A model generated the notes under the pieces. That model saw only the letters and a program-made list of their open reading frames with translations. It searched no databases and had not been told where the DNA came from. Below, piece by piece: positions 6,069 through 6,173 of a stretch of DNA of 6,173 nt. Position 1 is the first letter of the stretch, and each line of letters opens with the position of its first letter. The translations under genes and the position numbers were made by a program. Origin of the DNA: Trebonia sp. (GTDB taxonomy: Bacteria; Actinomycetota; Actinomycetes; Streptosporangiales; Streptosporangiaceae); contig JASHXJ010000245.1 of the NCBI GenBank assembly GCA_030043595.1, positions 1-6,173 of the forward strand, in the 5' to 3' direction.

Positions 6069-6173
6069 CTACGCGGAGCGCATCACCTCGCGGATCAGCG
6101 CGGCCGTCTCGCTTGGGGTCTTGCCGACGCGGACGCCTGCCTTCTCCAGCGCTTCCTTCTTCGCCTGGGCGGT
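6069..6173 (-). CDS. sucD: Succinyl-CoA synthetase alpha subunit, C-terminal end (partial)
   Basis: The last 34 codons of a leftward gene that enters from the right edge, ending in TAG (plus 6069-6071). The peptide contains TAQAKKEALEKAGV, then VGKTPSETAALIREVM, and ends RSA. This matches the C-terminal helix-strand-helix of the ADP/GDP-forming succinyl-CoA ligase alpha subunit as found in actinobacteria, where the KTPSE(T)A pattern and final Met-Arg/Lys-Ser are characteristic. The enzyme works in the cytoplasm with the beta subunit SucC, interconverting succinyl-CoA and succinate with nucleotide triphosphate formation in the TCA cycle. The CoA-binding domain and the active-site His are outside the window, so the call rests on this short tail only. 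sucC would be expected further right, upstream of it. A strong hairpin about 57 bases downstream probably ends the transcript. Confidence 0.82.
   Translation of the reverse strand, partial: TAQAKKEALEKAGVRVGKTPSETAALIREVMRSA

Overview
The window is high-GC DNA (most codons end in G or C) with a typical actinomycete gene set: two LytR-CpsA-Psr (LCP) cell-wall ligases with LytR_C tails, a stand-alone coenzyme-B12-binding mutase domain of the IcmB type, a secreted S33/TAP-like peptidase, and the end of sucD. Together these suggest an Actinomycetota chromosome, probably Streptomyces- or Streptosporangiales-like. The exact taxon cannot be read from the sequence. It looks like ordinary chromosomal backbone. 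I see no insertion sequence, phage gene, CRISPR array, tRNA or rRNA.

Left part (1-414): about 200 very GC-rich bases are followed by a distinctly AT-richer stretch (about 200-400). The GC-rich part can be read leftward as the start of a divergent gene that runs off the window, with a -10-like TAATCT placed as for a leaderless start. The AT-richer part is then a shared promoter region. Middle (415-4148): three rightward genes with gaps of 48 and 38 bases, likely one transcription unit: LCP protein 1, its tandem paralog LCP protein 2, and the B12-binding subunit. Right part (4190-6173): two leftward genes, a secreted tripeptidyl-aminopeptidase-like hydrolase and, upstream of it, the last 34 codons of sucD. 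They are separated by 241 bases that hold a strong terminator-type hairpin and a second perfect GC-rich hairpin.

Functionally, the two LCP proteins are expected to sit in the cytoplasmic membrane and transfer lipid-linked glycopolymers onto peptidoglycan. The B12 protein should be the cobalamin subunit of an acyl-CoA mutase whose large subunit is not in the window; its nearness to sucD fits succinyl-CoA/methylmalonyl-CoA metabolism. The hydrolase is an exported exopeptidase-like enzyme. I find no clearly new system. The most interesting points are the tandem LCP pair with divergence near a putative metal-binding position, the strictly conserved Cys-containing C-terminal tail of both, the possible leaderless divergent gene, and the structured sucD-hydrolase spacer.
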